Below the pieces are notes generated by a model that saw only the letters and a list, made by a program, of their open reading frames with translations, was not told where the DNA came from and searched no databases. A program made the position numbers and the translations under genes. DNA of 64,000 bases from contig JANFNE010000009.1 of assembly GCA_024867545.1 (NCBI GenBank), positions 532,501-596,500 on the forward strand. The letters run 5' to 3'. Source of the DNA: Phytopythium helicoides (lineage: Eukaryota; Oomycota; Peronosporomycetes; Pythiales; Pythiaceae). Shown piece after piece: positions 20,809 to 30,119 of this stretch (within the stretch, counting starts at the first letter, position 1; each line of letters starts with the position of its first letter).

Positions 20809-21961
20809 CTAGAGGGAGCTCGCATTCACACGAAGACCTTCGAAGCTGGACACGAGCTCCTGGGCGACCTGTTCAACCTCCTCGGCATTACGGCCCTCGA
20901 TTGTCATGCGAGTGTTGAAACTCTCGTCCTTGACACCTGTCTTCTCGCCAGTCAGATTGATGTAGCTACCAATCGCAACGTTGGGATGGGCCTTTGCCAC
21001 GGCCTTGAGTGGTGCAGCGATGTCTGCTTCATACTTGAGGGTATTCACCTGAACACAAGAAGTCCTCTTCTGTCAACCAGAACATCATGGACAGAACAGA
21101 ATTGCGGCGTACAATGGCACGATGAATAGGGACACCGACGAAGCGCTCCTCGTTTGTCGTGAGCATATCGCGCACCATGGACGGGATTCCAGGCAGAATG
21201 TACACGTTGTGGACGACGGCGATGGGCGTCCACGTCGAGGTTGTCAAAACCTCGCACCCCTCCGGTAGCATCGCCATTCGCTTGACGTCATCGTTGAGCT
21301 CCACGCGGTTGAACTTCTTGGCCGCTTCACGGAGACCTTCAAGCGTTGGCTCATGGATAGCAACCCCGCGTCCGAACGCCTTCGCCTGTTCAACGCCACA
21401 TGTTAGCAAGGCTCACGCATGCAATTTGATGCCTCGCAGCAGACTCACCACGCCCTCGTACGTGATGTCGTCGTGCGTCGGCCCAATACCACCCGTCGTG
21501 AACACATACCCAGTCGGTCCCACCAGGTCCGAAAGCTCCTTCACCGTCGAAGAAATCACCTGAGGATACGTGGATCATGGTCAGCTACCAGCGCTCCGAT
21601 CAAGCCCCATCGCGCACGACCGCACATCCATCTCGTCGGGGATGACGACCACGCGAATGAGATCAATCCCGCGGCGGAACATGAGCTTGGCGATGAAATT
21701 GGAGTTGGTGTCCTGCGTCTGTCGTCGTCGCGCTCGTGTCAGCTCCACATCCAACACCTGATTCTGTCAATTGCGCCTCCGTACCTTCCCAGTGAGCACC
21801 TCATTGCCGACGACGCACACGGCCGCACGAGGAGCGGCGACAGCTGGCGAAGACATGGAGAAGCGAGAAGAAGCGGAGCGGGGAGCAGGAGCGAGCGCGC
21901 GCGCGAATGAGGAGCTGCCGCGGCGCCAGAGCATTCCCGAGAGTGCATTCATTGACCGCAT
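20809..21961 (-). CDS. Molybdopterin-binding (MoCF/CinA-like) domain protein, copy A
   Basis: Five exons inferred: 21785-21961, 21626-21718, 21449-21559, 21113-21385, 20809-21048, giving 297 aa with every intron in phase 0. The domain starts AAVCVVGNEVLTGK, the MoCF_biosynth (CinA N-terminal) glycine loop, followed by QDTNSNFIAKLMFRRG, TTGGIGPTHDD and the PEG...NVYILPGIP segment, all hallmarks of the CinA/FLAD1 molybdopterin-binding-like domain. CinA proteins act on nucleotides or NMN; the FAD synthase relatives hydrolyse FAD; the substrate here is unknown. About 35 Arg/Ser/Ala-rich residues before the domain, starting MRSMNALSGMLWRRGSSSFA, look like a mitochondrial presequence. An in-frame ATG at 21856 would give a form without it. 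Confidence 0.85.
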
Positions 21962-22023
21962 TGACCCGACCCGACCCCGATGACGCCATCATCCTGTATG
22001 GGGCTATTTCTGCAAATAGTGGA

Positions 22024-22031
22024 TGACGTCA
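22024..22031. promoter_or_regulatory. CRE palindrome upstream of copy A
   Basis: A perfect TGACGTCA, the classic ATF/CREB bZIP site, lies 63 bp upstream of the copy A start. A related TGACGCC lies closer at about 21980. Confidence 0.45.
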
Positions 22032-22128
22032 ACAATAATGATGTGGGACACACAGCACAACTTCAACGTCAACCCGTTCTTCTAGAGGGATTTCTTCTGC
22101 TCCGTTCGAGGCATTTACAGAGGGCGAG

Positions 22129-23243
22129 CTACGCAGCGCGGTGATCGACGCGAGCTCCTTCGAAGAGAGTCTCGAGCTCATGAGCGACTTGCTCCACCTC
22201 CTCGGCGTCGCGACCCTCGATCGTCAGGCGGGTGTTGAAGCTCTCGTCCTTGATGCCCGTCTTCTCGTCCGTCAGATTGATGTAGCTCCCGATCGCGACA
22301 TTGGGGTGGCTCCTTTGCACAGCCGTCAGGGACGAAGCGATATCGCCCTCGTACTTGAGCGTGTTCACCTGAGGTGCATGCCTGTCAGTCCTAGCACAGT
22401 CCGCACTCTGCAAATGGACAACCTCGACAGTCCACGTACAATCGCGCGATGAATGGGGACGCCGACGAACCGCTCCTCGTTCACAGTCAACATGTCGCGC
22501 ACCATTGACGGGATTCCAGGCAGAATGTACACGTTGTGGACGACAGCGATGGGCGTCCACCATGAGGTTGCCAGGGTCTCACATCCCTCCGGCAGCATCG
22601 CCATCCGCTTCCGGTCTTCGTTCACTTCGCCACGGCCACGCTGCCGCATGGACTCAGCAAGTCCCTGCAGCGTCGGCTCGTGGAGAGCAATACCGCGTCC
22701 GAACGCCTTGGCCTGTCGATGATACAGTTAGCATACCTGGAGTCGAATGATCGCAGCGACCAGGCCTGCTCACCACTCCTTCGTACGTAATGTCGTCGTG
22801 AGTCGGACCGATACCACCCGTCGTGAACACATACCCAGTCGGCCCCACCAGGTCCGAAAGTTCCTTCACCGTCGACGAGATGACCTACAGCAAGCAAGGT
22901 CAATGCGAATCGCCCTGGTCAAACATTGCAGCACGAAAGCACGCACATCCATCTCGTCGGGGATGACAACCACGCGAATGAGATCAATCCCACGGCGGAA
23001 CATGAGCTTGGCGATGAAGTTGGAGTTGGTGTCCTGCGTCTGTCGTCGTCACGCTCGTGTCAGCTCCACATCCAACACCTCGTTCTGTCAATTGCGCCTC
23101 CGTACCTTCCCAGTGAGCACCTCATTGCCAATCACGCAGACCGCCGCGCGAGGAGCAGTCACAGCCGCAGCTGCAGCAGACGTCGACATGGCCAAGCGAG
23201 CGCGCGGGACGGCGAGCGAGCGGCCGAGAGCGCAGCGCCACAT
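22129..23243 (-). CDS. Molybdopterin-binding (MoCF/CinA-like) domain protein, copy B
   Basis: Tandem duplicate of the downstream copy A. Five exons inferred: 23106-23243, 22947-23039, 22774-22884, 22440-22712, 22129-22368. Exons 2 to 5 have exactly the same lengths as in copy A (93, 111, 273, 240 nt) and the same phase. The predicted protein is 284 aa with the same motifs (AVCVIGNEVLTGK, TTGGIGPTHDD, NVYILPGIPSM). An in-frame ATG at 23243 adds MWRCALGRSLAVPRARLA, again presequence-like; starting at 23189 would omit it. Differences from copy A are scattered substitutions mainly in exons 4 and 5, so both look under coding constraint. It shares a 114-bp divergent promoter with the URI gene. Confidence 0.85.
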
Positions 23244-23290
23244 CCAACAAGCAAGTGCGCCGCCGAAGCTCGAGGAACAGGAATGACGCC

Positions 23291-23298
23291 TGACGTCA
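23291..23298. promoter_or_regulatory. CRE palindrome between copy B and URI
   Basis: Perfect TGACGTCA 48 bp upstream of copy B (-) and 60 bp upstream of the URI start (+), preceded by TGACGCC as in copy A's promoter. Confidence 0.5.
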
Positions 23299-23357
23299 GA
23301 GTGATGTGCACCACATACTCCAGTGACTGGCGAATATCAATACAATACCCAGGCGGC

Positions 23358-25378
23358 ATGGCAGCGGCTCTCGGCGTCGTCGCGGATGCGGCCAACACGC
23401 GGCTGCTGCAGGAGGTGCGAAGCATATGCATGCGTTGCGATAGGCTTGGAGATGAACTGGAGGTGGGGCGAGCTGCTGACGTGGCGGTGGCTGGGAACGA
23501 CGCAGCGCATCGAGCGCACGCGCGAGGGAATCGCGGCGCTGCAGGAGCGCGTGGAGCGCTTCGATGCACTGGCCGACACGCTACAGGATCTGCCAAAGAA
23601 GCTTTCGCACCCGGTCATGGTGCGTTTTACATGAGTTGGTAGCTCACAGTCGGTCAGGGTTGGCTCACGCTTGACGACCGAAGGTGCCGCTGGGTAAGCG
23701 CGCCATGATGCCAGGAAAGATTGTCCGTTCGAATGAGGTGCTGGCGCATTTGGGAGACAATTACTACGCGTGGCGCACTGTGCCGAGCGCGATTGAGATT
23801 ATTGATCGCAAGAAGAAAGGTGGGTGTGCAGACAGCCTTGTCTTCTTTACAACTAGCTCACCGACTTCTCACCCCATGACAGAATTGAGCACTCGGATCC
23901 GCGAAGAAGAGGTGTCACTCAAGAATCTCAGTGAGAAGCGAGCTGATGTTGACAGCATGGCTAGTCTCAAGAAGGTGCGCTCTTATGCGTTGAGTATTTG
24001 CTTCATTACATAGGATTGCTGATGCAAGACTGCTTCACAAACAACCCTCAAGATGTACGATGATGAGAATATCCGCGAGATCCATGAGTCTATCGAAGAG
24101 AGCGAGCTTACTCCAGTGTCACGCGTGACTCAAGAAGGTACGAAATGGCATTGAGTGCGGCGTGCTCACAGTAGCTGATAACATTCCATCGCTTAGACGT
24201 CGAGGAATGCTTTGAACTGGAGGAGGAAGAGCGTCGTCAAAACGAGCAGGCATCATGGGACTGGGATGAAGTGATGAAGCGGATGGAAGAGCTGGAGGCA
24301 GCGGAAGAGCAAGGTGCCGAGAGCGAGGAAAAGCCTCAGCCACCGTCAGCAGAACAACGAGCAGCAGAGCTCAAAGCGAAAGGCAATGATGCGTTCGCTC
24401 GTCGAAAGTTTAAAGAGGCTGTGAACTTTTACTCCCAAGCGATTGACATTGACCCGATGTCCCACGTAAGTTTGGCTGCTGGTATCATGAAAAAACCTGA
24501 GAACCAACAAACGTGCTTCTGCGGAACTAGGTCCTCTATGGCAACCGATCAGCCGCGTACCACCGCTTCAAAAAATACGAGGAAGCACTGAAGGACGCCA
24601 ACAGCGCGATTGAACTTGACGATTCGTGGGTCAAGGTACATTTTTCTCTCGAGTTCCGTGTACTTACAGCAACTCCGACTGAAATGGCTTGTGTGGTCTT
24701 CGTACAGGGTCACTATCGCAAGGCGTGCGCGCTGTCTGCTCTTGACCGTTTCGAAGAAGCCGCTATCGCATTCGATCGTGCCTATGAGCTATGCCCCGCA
24801 GACTCATCTCTCGCAGAGAAAGCTACGAACATGCGTGCTAAAGCAGACAGTGCCAAGCGCACGCCCAGCTCCTCGGGTCCAGTAACCACCTCGACAAAAG
24901 ATGTGATCGGTTCGATCAGCGAGCGTCAGGCGACTTCGCCGTCGCCCCCACTCGTCCATGCACCGATTGATAGCTCAGCATCTTCGTTCACTACAGTCGT
25001 CTCAGCTCGGGGAGAAGAGGCCTACCCGTCGGCACATGCAGAGCGCCCGCTTTCTTCGTCGTCCGCGGTTTTCTCGGGCAGCATCATGGAGCGTGAAATA
25101 GTTGAGCACCCAGTAGCCACTCCACCCGAGTCTACCGGACCTTCAGTTGGCAGTGGGTTTGGAATGGCGCCACGAACTTCACGCTTTGCCGGCAACAATC
25201 CAGACGGAGATCGCGTCACGCTTCAGCCTGTCGGCGAGCCGGTACGATAGTTGTCTTCCTGGGTTTAACTTCCTTGCAGTAGTATGTACTGACAAGTTTG
25301 TGCATCTGGAATGCGCAGCAACCTGTCAAGCGAGTATCTCGTTTCCGAGCTGCCAGAGCTGCGGGCAATCAGCAATAG
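23358..25378 (+). CDS. URI-type prefoldin fused to TPR domain
   Basis: Nine exons inferred (23358-23414, 23506-23619, 23684-23819, 23883-23974, 24029-24137, 24197-24465, 24531-24635, 24708-25241, 25319-25378), giving 491 aa. Residues 1-140 form an alpha-class prefoldin: a coiled coil, then LPKKLSHPVMVPLGKRAMMP and GKIVRSNEVLAHLGDNYYAW, closely matching human URI1 (VPFGPFAFMPGKLVHTNEV). A conserved WDEVMKRMEELEAAEE helix follows. Residues about 226-340 are three TPRs (ELKAKGNDAFARRKFKEAV...YGNRSAAYHRFKKYEEAL...HYRKACALSALDRFEEA), the type found in RPAP3/HOP. A Ser-rich linker leads to a C-terminal SRFRAAR motif in the last exon. URI scaffolds R2TP/prefoldin-like assembly of RNA polymerases. 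If the last intron is not spliced the protein ends at 25250. Confidence 0.85.
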
Positions 25379-25527
25379 CCAGACTCTGATCATGACAGAC
25401 ACGTTGAGCACGTAACAGAGCGGATGTGTTCGTGAAATTTTTTGTTTTGTTTTGCATATGCACCGCTGCATACCGTATTGTGATACGCTCCCCAATTTCA
25501 ATCGCAGTACTGAAGCTACAATCGGAA

Positions 25528-27023
25528 TCACCAGTCTCCATTGAACGCCGCTGAGCTCTCCTTGGCATCACGCTGCTTCCGCCTCGCCGCCCCATCCAAT
25601 GGCTTGAGGAGCTGAGCCTCGAACAGATCCACATACTTTTGCATCGATGGCGAGCGGCCGCTCTCTCCACCCTCGCCAGCTTTGTTAAGTTCTTCCTGGA
25701 GCTGCCCGAGCGTCGGAACTTTGAAAGGATCAAACTCTTCCATCTCCTCAGCGCTCACAGGAACACAAACCCGGCCAGTCTTGGGATGCACGGCAAACGG
25801 GCTCTTGAGCAAGTGATTCCGTTGCTTGGACACGTTGGCGTCGAGTCGAGGGTATAAATACGCAAGCACAATCTCCTGCAAGCAAGTGCGCAGCTCGCCA
25901 CGCTTGTTTGCTGGTGCCTCGCCATTCAATGAGCGCTTCATTGATGTTGGCTTGTTCTTGCGAAGAATGTTTTCGACGCCTGCCACCAACTCGCGCCATT
26001 TGTCACCTGGCGTCGATTCGTCGCTGACGCTTGCCCAACGCTTACTTAGCTGTGCGCGAAGATCCTCGTCCGGGACCATGTCCAGCAGCTTCGTCCAGTG
26101 TTTCTCGGACATGAAAATTCCCTGGCCATTCGGACCGAGAATCATCTCCTCGAACAGTGGCTCTAGAATGCGGTGTGCGCGTCTGCAAAAGACACAACCC
26201 AGAGACATGAGTACGCGAACTGTGCTGCTCTCTACGAATCGACACTTGCAACGTACTCGAGAGACGGGTGGAGCGGCTCACGAAGCTTGACCTTACGCTT
26301 AGAGTTCTCATTGCCCTCAACAAGCGCCAGGTACTGAACAACTGCCGAACGCGCGTCGTTCTCGAGCTCGCGCGCACGTTCGTCCGAGACCCAGCAATGG
26401 ATACCACGACGGCCAGAGTAGACCCACAGGAGGTGTTGGAAGCCAAAGTCCTCGCGCAGCGCAGCATCCAGCACCTTGACGGCGGCCACCATGAATTGCC
26501 AGCACTTGGAGCAGATGGACGCTCCCGTGCAGCACGTGCGAATGTCGTCGTAGTCGGTCAAATCGATATCGAAGACCAGCTCGCGCTCCTCGGGGACGAA
26601 GTCGGCCGCGCTCACCTTGCCTTTGTCAGCAGGCGAGACCGAGAAGACGGCGCCAATGTCGATCTTGAACGGCAGGGTCTTGGTCATGGACGCCTTCATC
26701 TCGGCTGCGTTGTGGAACGCCTTGTAGCGAATGTACGTGTCGTTCTCGAGCGTGAACGACAGCTCGCGCCGGAACAGGAACTCCTCGCCTGCAAGCGAGC
26801 GTCCATGCCATGGTGAGCTTACTCAACAGGTGTAAAGTGAGACGCAGGTGCGCACCCTGTCCGTACGAGAGCCACCGCGTCATCTCGTCGTAGGGGAAGA
26901 GTCGGTCTGTCCTCGTCAATGGTCCATCAGTCCCCTCAGCTGCCAGCACTTGCCGAGCCTCAAAAGCAGCAGCGCACCATAGTAGAGCTGCAGCAGGTCG
27001 GCGGAGAACTCTTCCTGGGGCAT
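25528..27023 (-). CDS. PRIM1: DNA primase small (catalytic) subunit
   Basis: Four exons inferred (26978-27023, 26856-26906, 26257-26788, 25528-26182), 427 aa, against 420 in human PRIM1. It synthesises RNA primers with the large subunit and DNA polymerase alpha in the nucleus. Family blocks appear in order: YYDRLFPYDEMTRWLSYG, the FTLENDTYIRYKAF strand, PFKIDIGAVFSV, the catalytic FDIDLTDYDD, a Cys cluster CCTGASICSKC (zinc site), WVYSGRRGIHCWVSD, and near the end FPRLDxNVSK-like YPRLDANVSKQRNHLLKSPF with VHPKTGRVCVPV. Exon 1 is only 46 nt. A Lys-rich tail ends the protein. It is divergent from RPS8 and convergent with URI. Confidence 0.93.
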
Positions 27024-27116
27024 GGCAGGCAGGCGGGAGGCGCTCAAGGAGCGAGCAGAGCGGCGAGCGCTTCAAGCAGTCGGGTCGCCTCGCGTGCTTT
27101 GCGCGTTTTCCTGGTA

Positions 27117-27130
27117 TTTTTCGCGCCAAA
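27117..27130. promoter_or_regulatory. E2F-like site in primase/RPS8 divergent promoter
   Basis: The sequence TTTTCGCGCCAAA matches the canonical E2F/DP site TTTCGCGCCAAA; it lies about 95 bp upstream of the primase ATG. S-phase control is an inference. Confidence 0.55.
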
Positions 27131-27144
27131 CATGCTGATTTATC

Positions 27145-27176
27145 ATTGGCTAAAAATAACACTTATTTTGACCAAT
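27145..27176. promoter_or_regulatory. Paired CCAAT boxes, primase/RPS8 promoter
   Basis: ATTGG at 27145-27149 and CCAAT at 27172-27176 lie in opposite orientation between the two divergent start codons; this is a typical NF-Y arrangement in bidirectional promoters. Confidence 0.5.
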
Positions 27177-27301
27177 CATGTATACAATAGTCTGGCCCAG
27201 CAACGGAGCCACCCGTCGTTTTGGTTGGTCCGGGTGGCTCGCGGCGCCGCCCCCGCCATCAAAGTGCCCCACAGTCCAGAAATTACTCCGAAGGATCAAC
27301 T

Positions 27302-28223
27302 ATGGGTAAGCGCCGACGCTCCGGTTGAGGGACAGAGTCGCCCGAGGGTTCGAGCTGCGCGCGCAACGGAGATGCGGCCGCTCTCTCCCGTGGGGGCGGC
27401 GCGCATGTGGCGAGGGTCGGAGGCCTGCTACGGCCGGCGGCCGAGTGGGGGCTCGCGCTCCCGCTCCCCTCGCCCAACCAGTATATTCACTGCTGTATCC
27501 CCGTTGTGCAGCATTCGAATATGTGGTGCTCTCGATCCGATCCGAACGAATGATTCGCCCCGATAGAGGCCCCGCAGGTCGACTAATGGCTGTGTCCCCC
27601 TCCGCCCAGGTATCTCTCGTGATTCCCGTCACAAGCGCCGCGAGACCGGTGGCAAGCGCGTCCAGTACCGCAAGAAGCGAAAGTTCGAGCTCGGCCGTCA
27701 GCCCGCTCACACCAAGCTTGGCGGCAAGCGCGTGCACACGGTCCGTGTGCGCGGCGGCCACCTCAAGTTCCGCGCGCTGCGCCTGGAGACGGGCAACTTC
27801 TCGTGGGGCACGGAGGTGACGGCTCGCAAGACGCGTATCCTCGACGTCGTGTACAACGCCTCGAACAACGAGCTTGTCCGCACCAAGACGCTCGTGAAGG
27901 GTGCCGTCGTGCTCGTCGACGCCACGCCGTTCCGTCAGTGGTACGAGGCCCACTACGGCGTCAAGATCGGTGTCAAGAAGGGCGCCGAGAAGGCTGAGGA
28001 GGAGGCCGTCAAGAAGTCGGACCACGTCCTCCGCAAGCTCGCCAACCGCCAGCGCACGCGTGAGCTTGACCAGAAGCTCGACGACCAGTTCACCTCGGGC
28101 CGTCTGCTCGCCGTGATCTCGTCGCGCCCGGGCCAGTCGGGCCGCGCCGACGGCTACATCCTGGAGGGCAAGGAGCTGGAGTTCTACCAGCGTAAGCTCG
28201 CCACCAAGAAGTCGAAGAAGTAA
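27302..28223 (+). CDS. RPS8: 40S ribosomal protein S8 (eS8)
   Basis: Exon 1 is only ATG plus one base (27302-27305); a 304-nt intron (27306-27609) starts GTAAGC and ends CCCAG; exon 2 runs from 27610 to the TAA. The 205-aa product reads [18 protein letters not shown] at the start, the invariant eS8 N-terminus, followed by [16 protein letters not shown] and [17 protein letters not shown]. It is a basic component of the small ribosomal subunit. A long first intron right after the start codon is common in ribosomal protein genes. Codon use is strongly biased to C/G-ending codons, as expected for high expression. Confidence 0.96.
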
Positions 28224-28562
28224 ACGACGACGCCTCGCTGCTGACAGAGAGATGTTGTTGCTTGTGGTGTTGCTGGGGCCTCGAGCCTCGGCTGACGCTA
28301 CTGCTACTTACGCCTTTAACACCAAACGGAGTTAATTTCTTCCAAACGAACTGTAAATACTTGGCTTGTGTTCATGTGCATGTTATCTTGTGGTTCCTTT
28401 TGCGGTGGCGGCCATCATGACGCTGTGGTCATGCAGCCCATGAGCTTGCTTCGTCCCACATGAAGAAATGGCAAATGCACCAGTTTGATTCGCTGAAAGT
28501 CTGGTTTCCATGCTTCGATTGGCTAAATCTCGCTTGCAGCGCATTGCACGATCCTGACGACC

Positions 28563-29385
28563 ATGGGGCGGTCGCAAGTCAAGTTCCGGGCGACGCATGG
28601 GCGTGGGCGAGGCTCTGGCGGCGCTCGCGGCCGCGGTCACCAGCGCTCGAGCGCAAGAGGCGAGCGCACGCTCGGCTCCAACGCGTTCCGGTACGACGAG
28701 CGCGAGGAGGAGGAGGAGGAGGAGGTAGAGGAAGAAGGCGAGAGTGCCAAGCTGGGCCAGCGCCAGTTCTTCGCCGAGGAGAAGCGGTACCGAGCGACGC
28801 CAGGGTCGTACTTTCAGAGCCGCGCTGTGCGAGAGTGGGAGGTGGAGGATGAAGAGCAGACGCAAGCGCTCGGCGCTCTGGTGAGTTGCTGGCTGTTGCC
28901 GGGAGCGAGTACGCGGGGGAAGAAATTGACAATATGATCTACAGGACTTCAATTGGCTCGCGGAGCAGTTGGCCAAAGTGCCGCCAGCGATCCGCTACCG
29001 CATGGATCCGAAGGATTGTGTGAGTTCGTGGTGTTTATCGTGCGCTGCCAAGTAACGAGGCTGACGCTTGTTTGGTCAGGTCGATCTTCCATTTGAGGAA
29101 GATGAAGACCAGCCGGTTCAGGCTGACAAGGTGACCCCACCGCATGAGGAAACCCAGACAGCAGAGCAACTCTCTCGTCCGTCTGTAACTCCTGCCAAGT
29201 CGGATGAGGACGCATTAGACTCGCTGCTCGAGCTTAGCTCCTCCTCGGCTGCAGCAGCTACCAACGTTTCAGTCAGCAGCGGTGCTTATGGTGGAACTAC
29301 GACTTCATCGAGTGCTGCTCCACCACCGGGTGCGGCGACTCAAGCACAGATGGAGGAGTGGCTAGACGATCTGCTCGAAATGTAG
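28563..29385 (+). CDS. Aven-like protein
   Basis: Three exons (28563-28880, 28945-29019, 29080-29385), 232 aa. The N-terminus is RG/RGG-rich (RGRGSGGARGRGHQR), then an acidic run of Glu. The middle piece DFNWLAEQLAKVPPAIRYRM resembles human AVEN's DSELLVRALQELPLCLRLNV; DALDSLLELSSSS resembles ELDLLLNLDAP; and the C-terminus QMEEWLDDLLEM matches LEDWLDSMI. Length is shorter than human (362 aa) but motif order is the same. In animals Aven binds RNA G-quadruplexes through its RGG box and modulates ATM and apoptosis; which role applies here is unknown. The assignment rests on short motifs, so moderate confidence. Confidence 0.7.
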
Positions 29386-29425
29386 CGTGTAACAGCCTAG
29401 CTTTCATAACGTTGTGCATCAAAAC

Positions 29426-29949
29426 TCAACTCTGCGTCCGCTTGAAGTAGATGACGTCCACGCCCTTGCATCGTCCAAACCGCTTGGCTCCTTCTAACCT
29501 GCGCACGGCGTACCACCAACCATGAGCACACGCATAATTCAATGATTCAAACAGTGCATTCTCTGACCTGATCCTCAGCGTGTCATCTTCCTCGAGCTGA
29601 AATGACCAGCGAATTCCCGTGGTGTCGCCTGCCGTAGATCTCTCAGCCAGCCATTACTTGCGCACCGAGAACGAGCACCACACACACACACACCACTGAT
29701 AGAGAGCGCATTGGCATCAAGCACCTCGAAAGCACCGTCACTTGCTAGCACGTGACTGAATGAGGCCGTCACATCCTGGTGCTCACCGCTCCGGGTCTCC
29801 AGCAGCCGCAAAGAGTATTCGCCGTCGCGAGTAAATGAGAGCTCTGCTGTTGCCCTGCCGTCGCGCACTGCCTGCGACCAGTCCAGCGCCGTGTTTCCGA
29901 ACGCTTCAACGCTGGTCCACTCGCCCACTAGCTTCTCAGCGTCCGCCAT
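29426..29949 (-). CDS. Small conserved-looking protein, function unknown
   Basis: Two exons inferred (29694-29949 and 29426-29628) give 152 aa. The donor falls inside an imperfect GT repeat and the acceptor is ACGGCAG. The protein starts MADAEKLVGEWTSVEAFGNT and reads as alternating strands (TAELSFTRDGEYSLRLLE, GIRWSFQLEEDDTLRIRS), ending in a basic VDVIYFKRTQS. The GEW start followed by beta-strand pattern recalls lipocalin/FABP-type barrels, but no signature is strong enough to name a family. There is no signal peptide. It lies 170 bp upstream of the chitin synthase stop, on the same strand. Confidence 0.6.
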
Positions 29950-30119
29950 TGCCAGTTCCGCGAGAGATGACTATGTGTATCAAATGTGCCCTTTCGAAAG
30001 ATACGAAAAACGAGAACGCTCAAGAAGTCATCAAGCGCCAAAGTGGAATTTTAGTTGAGGTTCAACATGGATAGAAGAAGGCTGTCAAAGAGAGGACTGC
30101 AATGATCTTTTTGCGAGGG

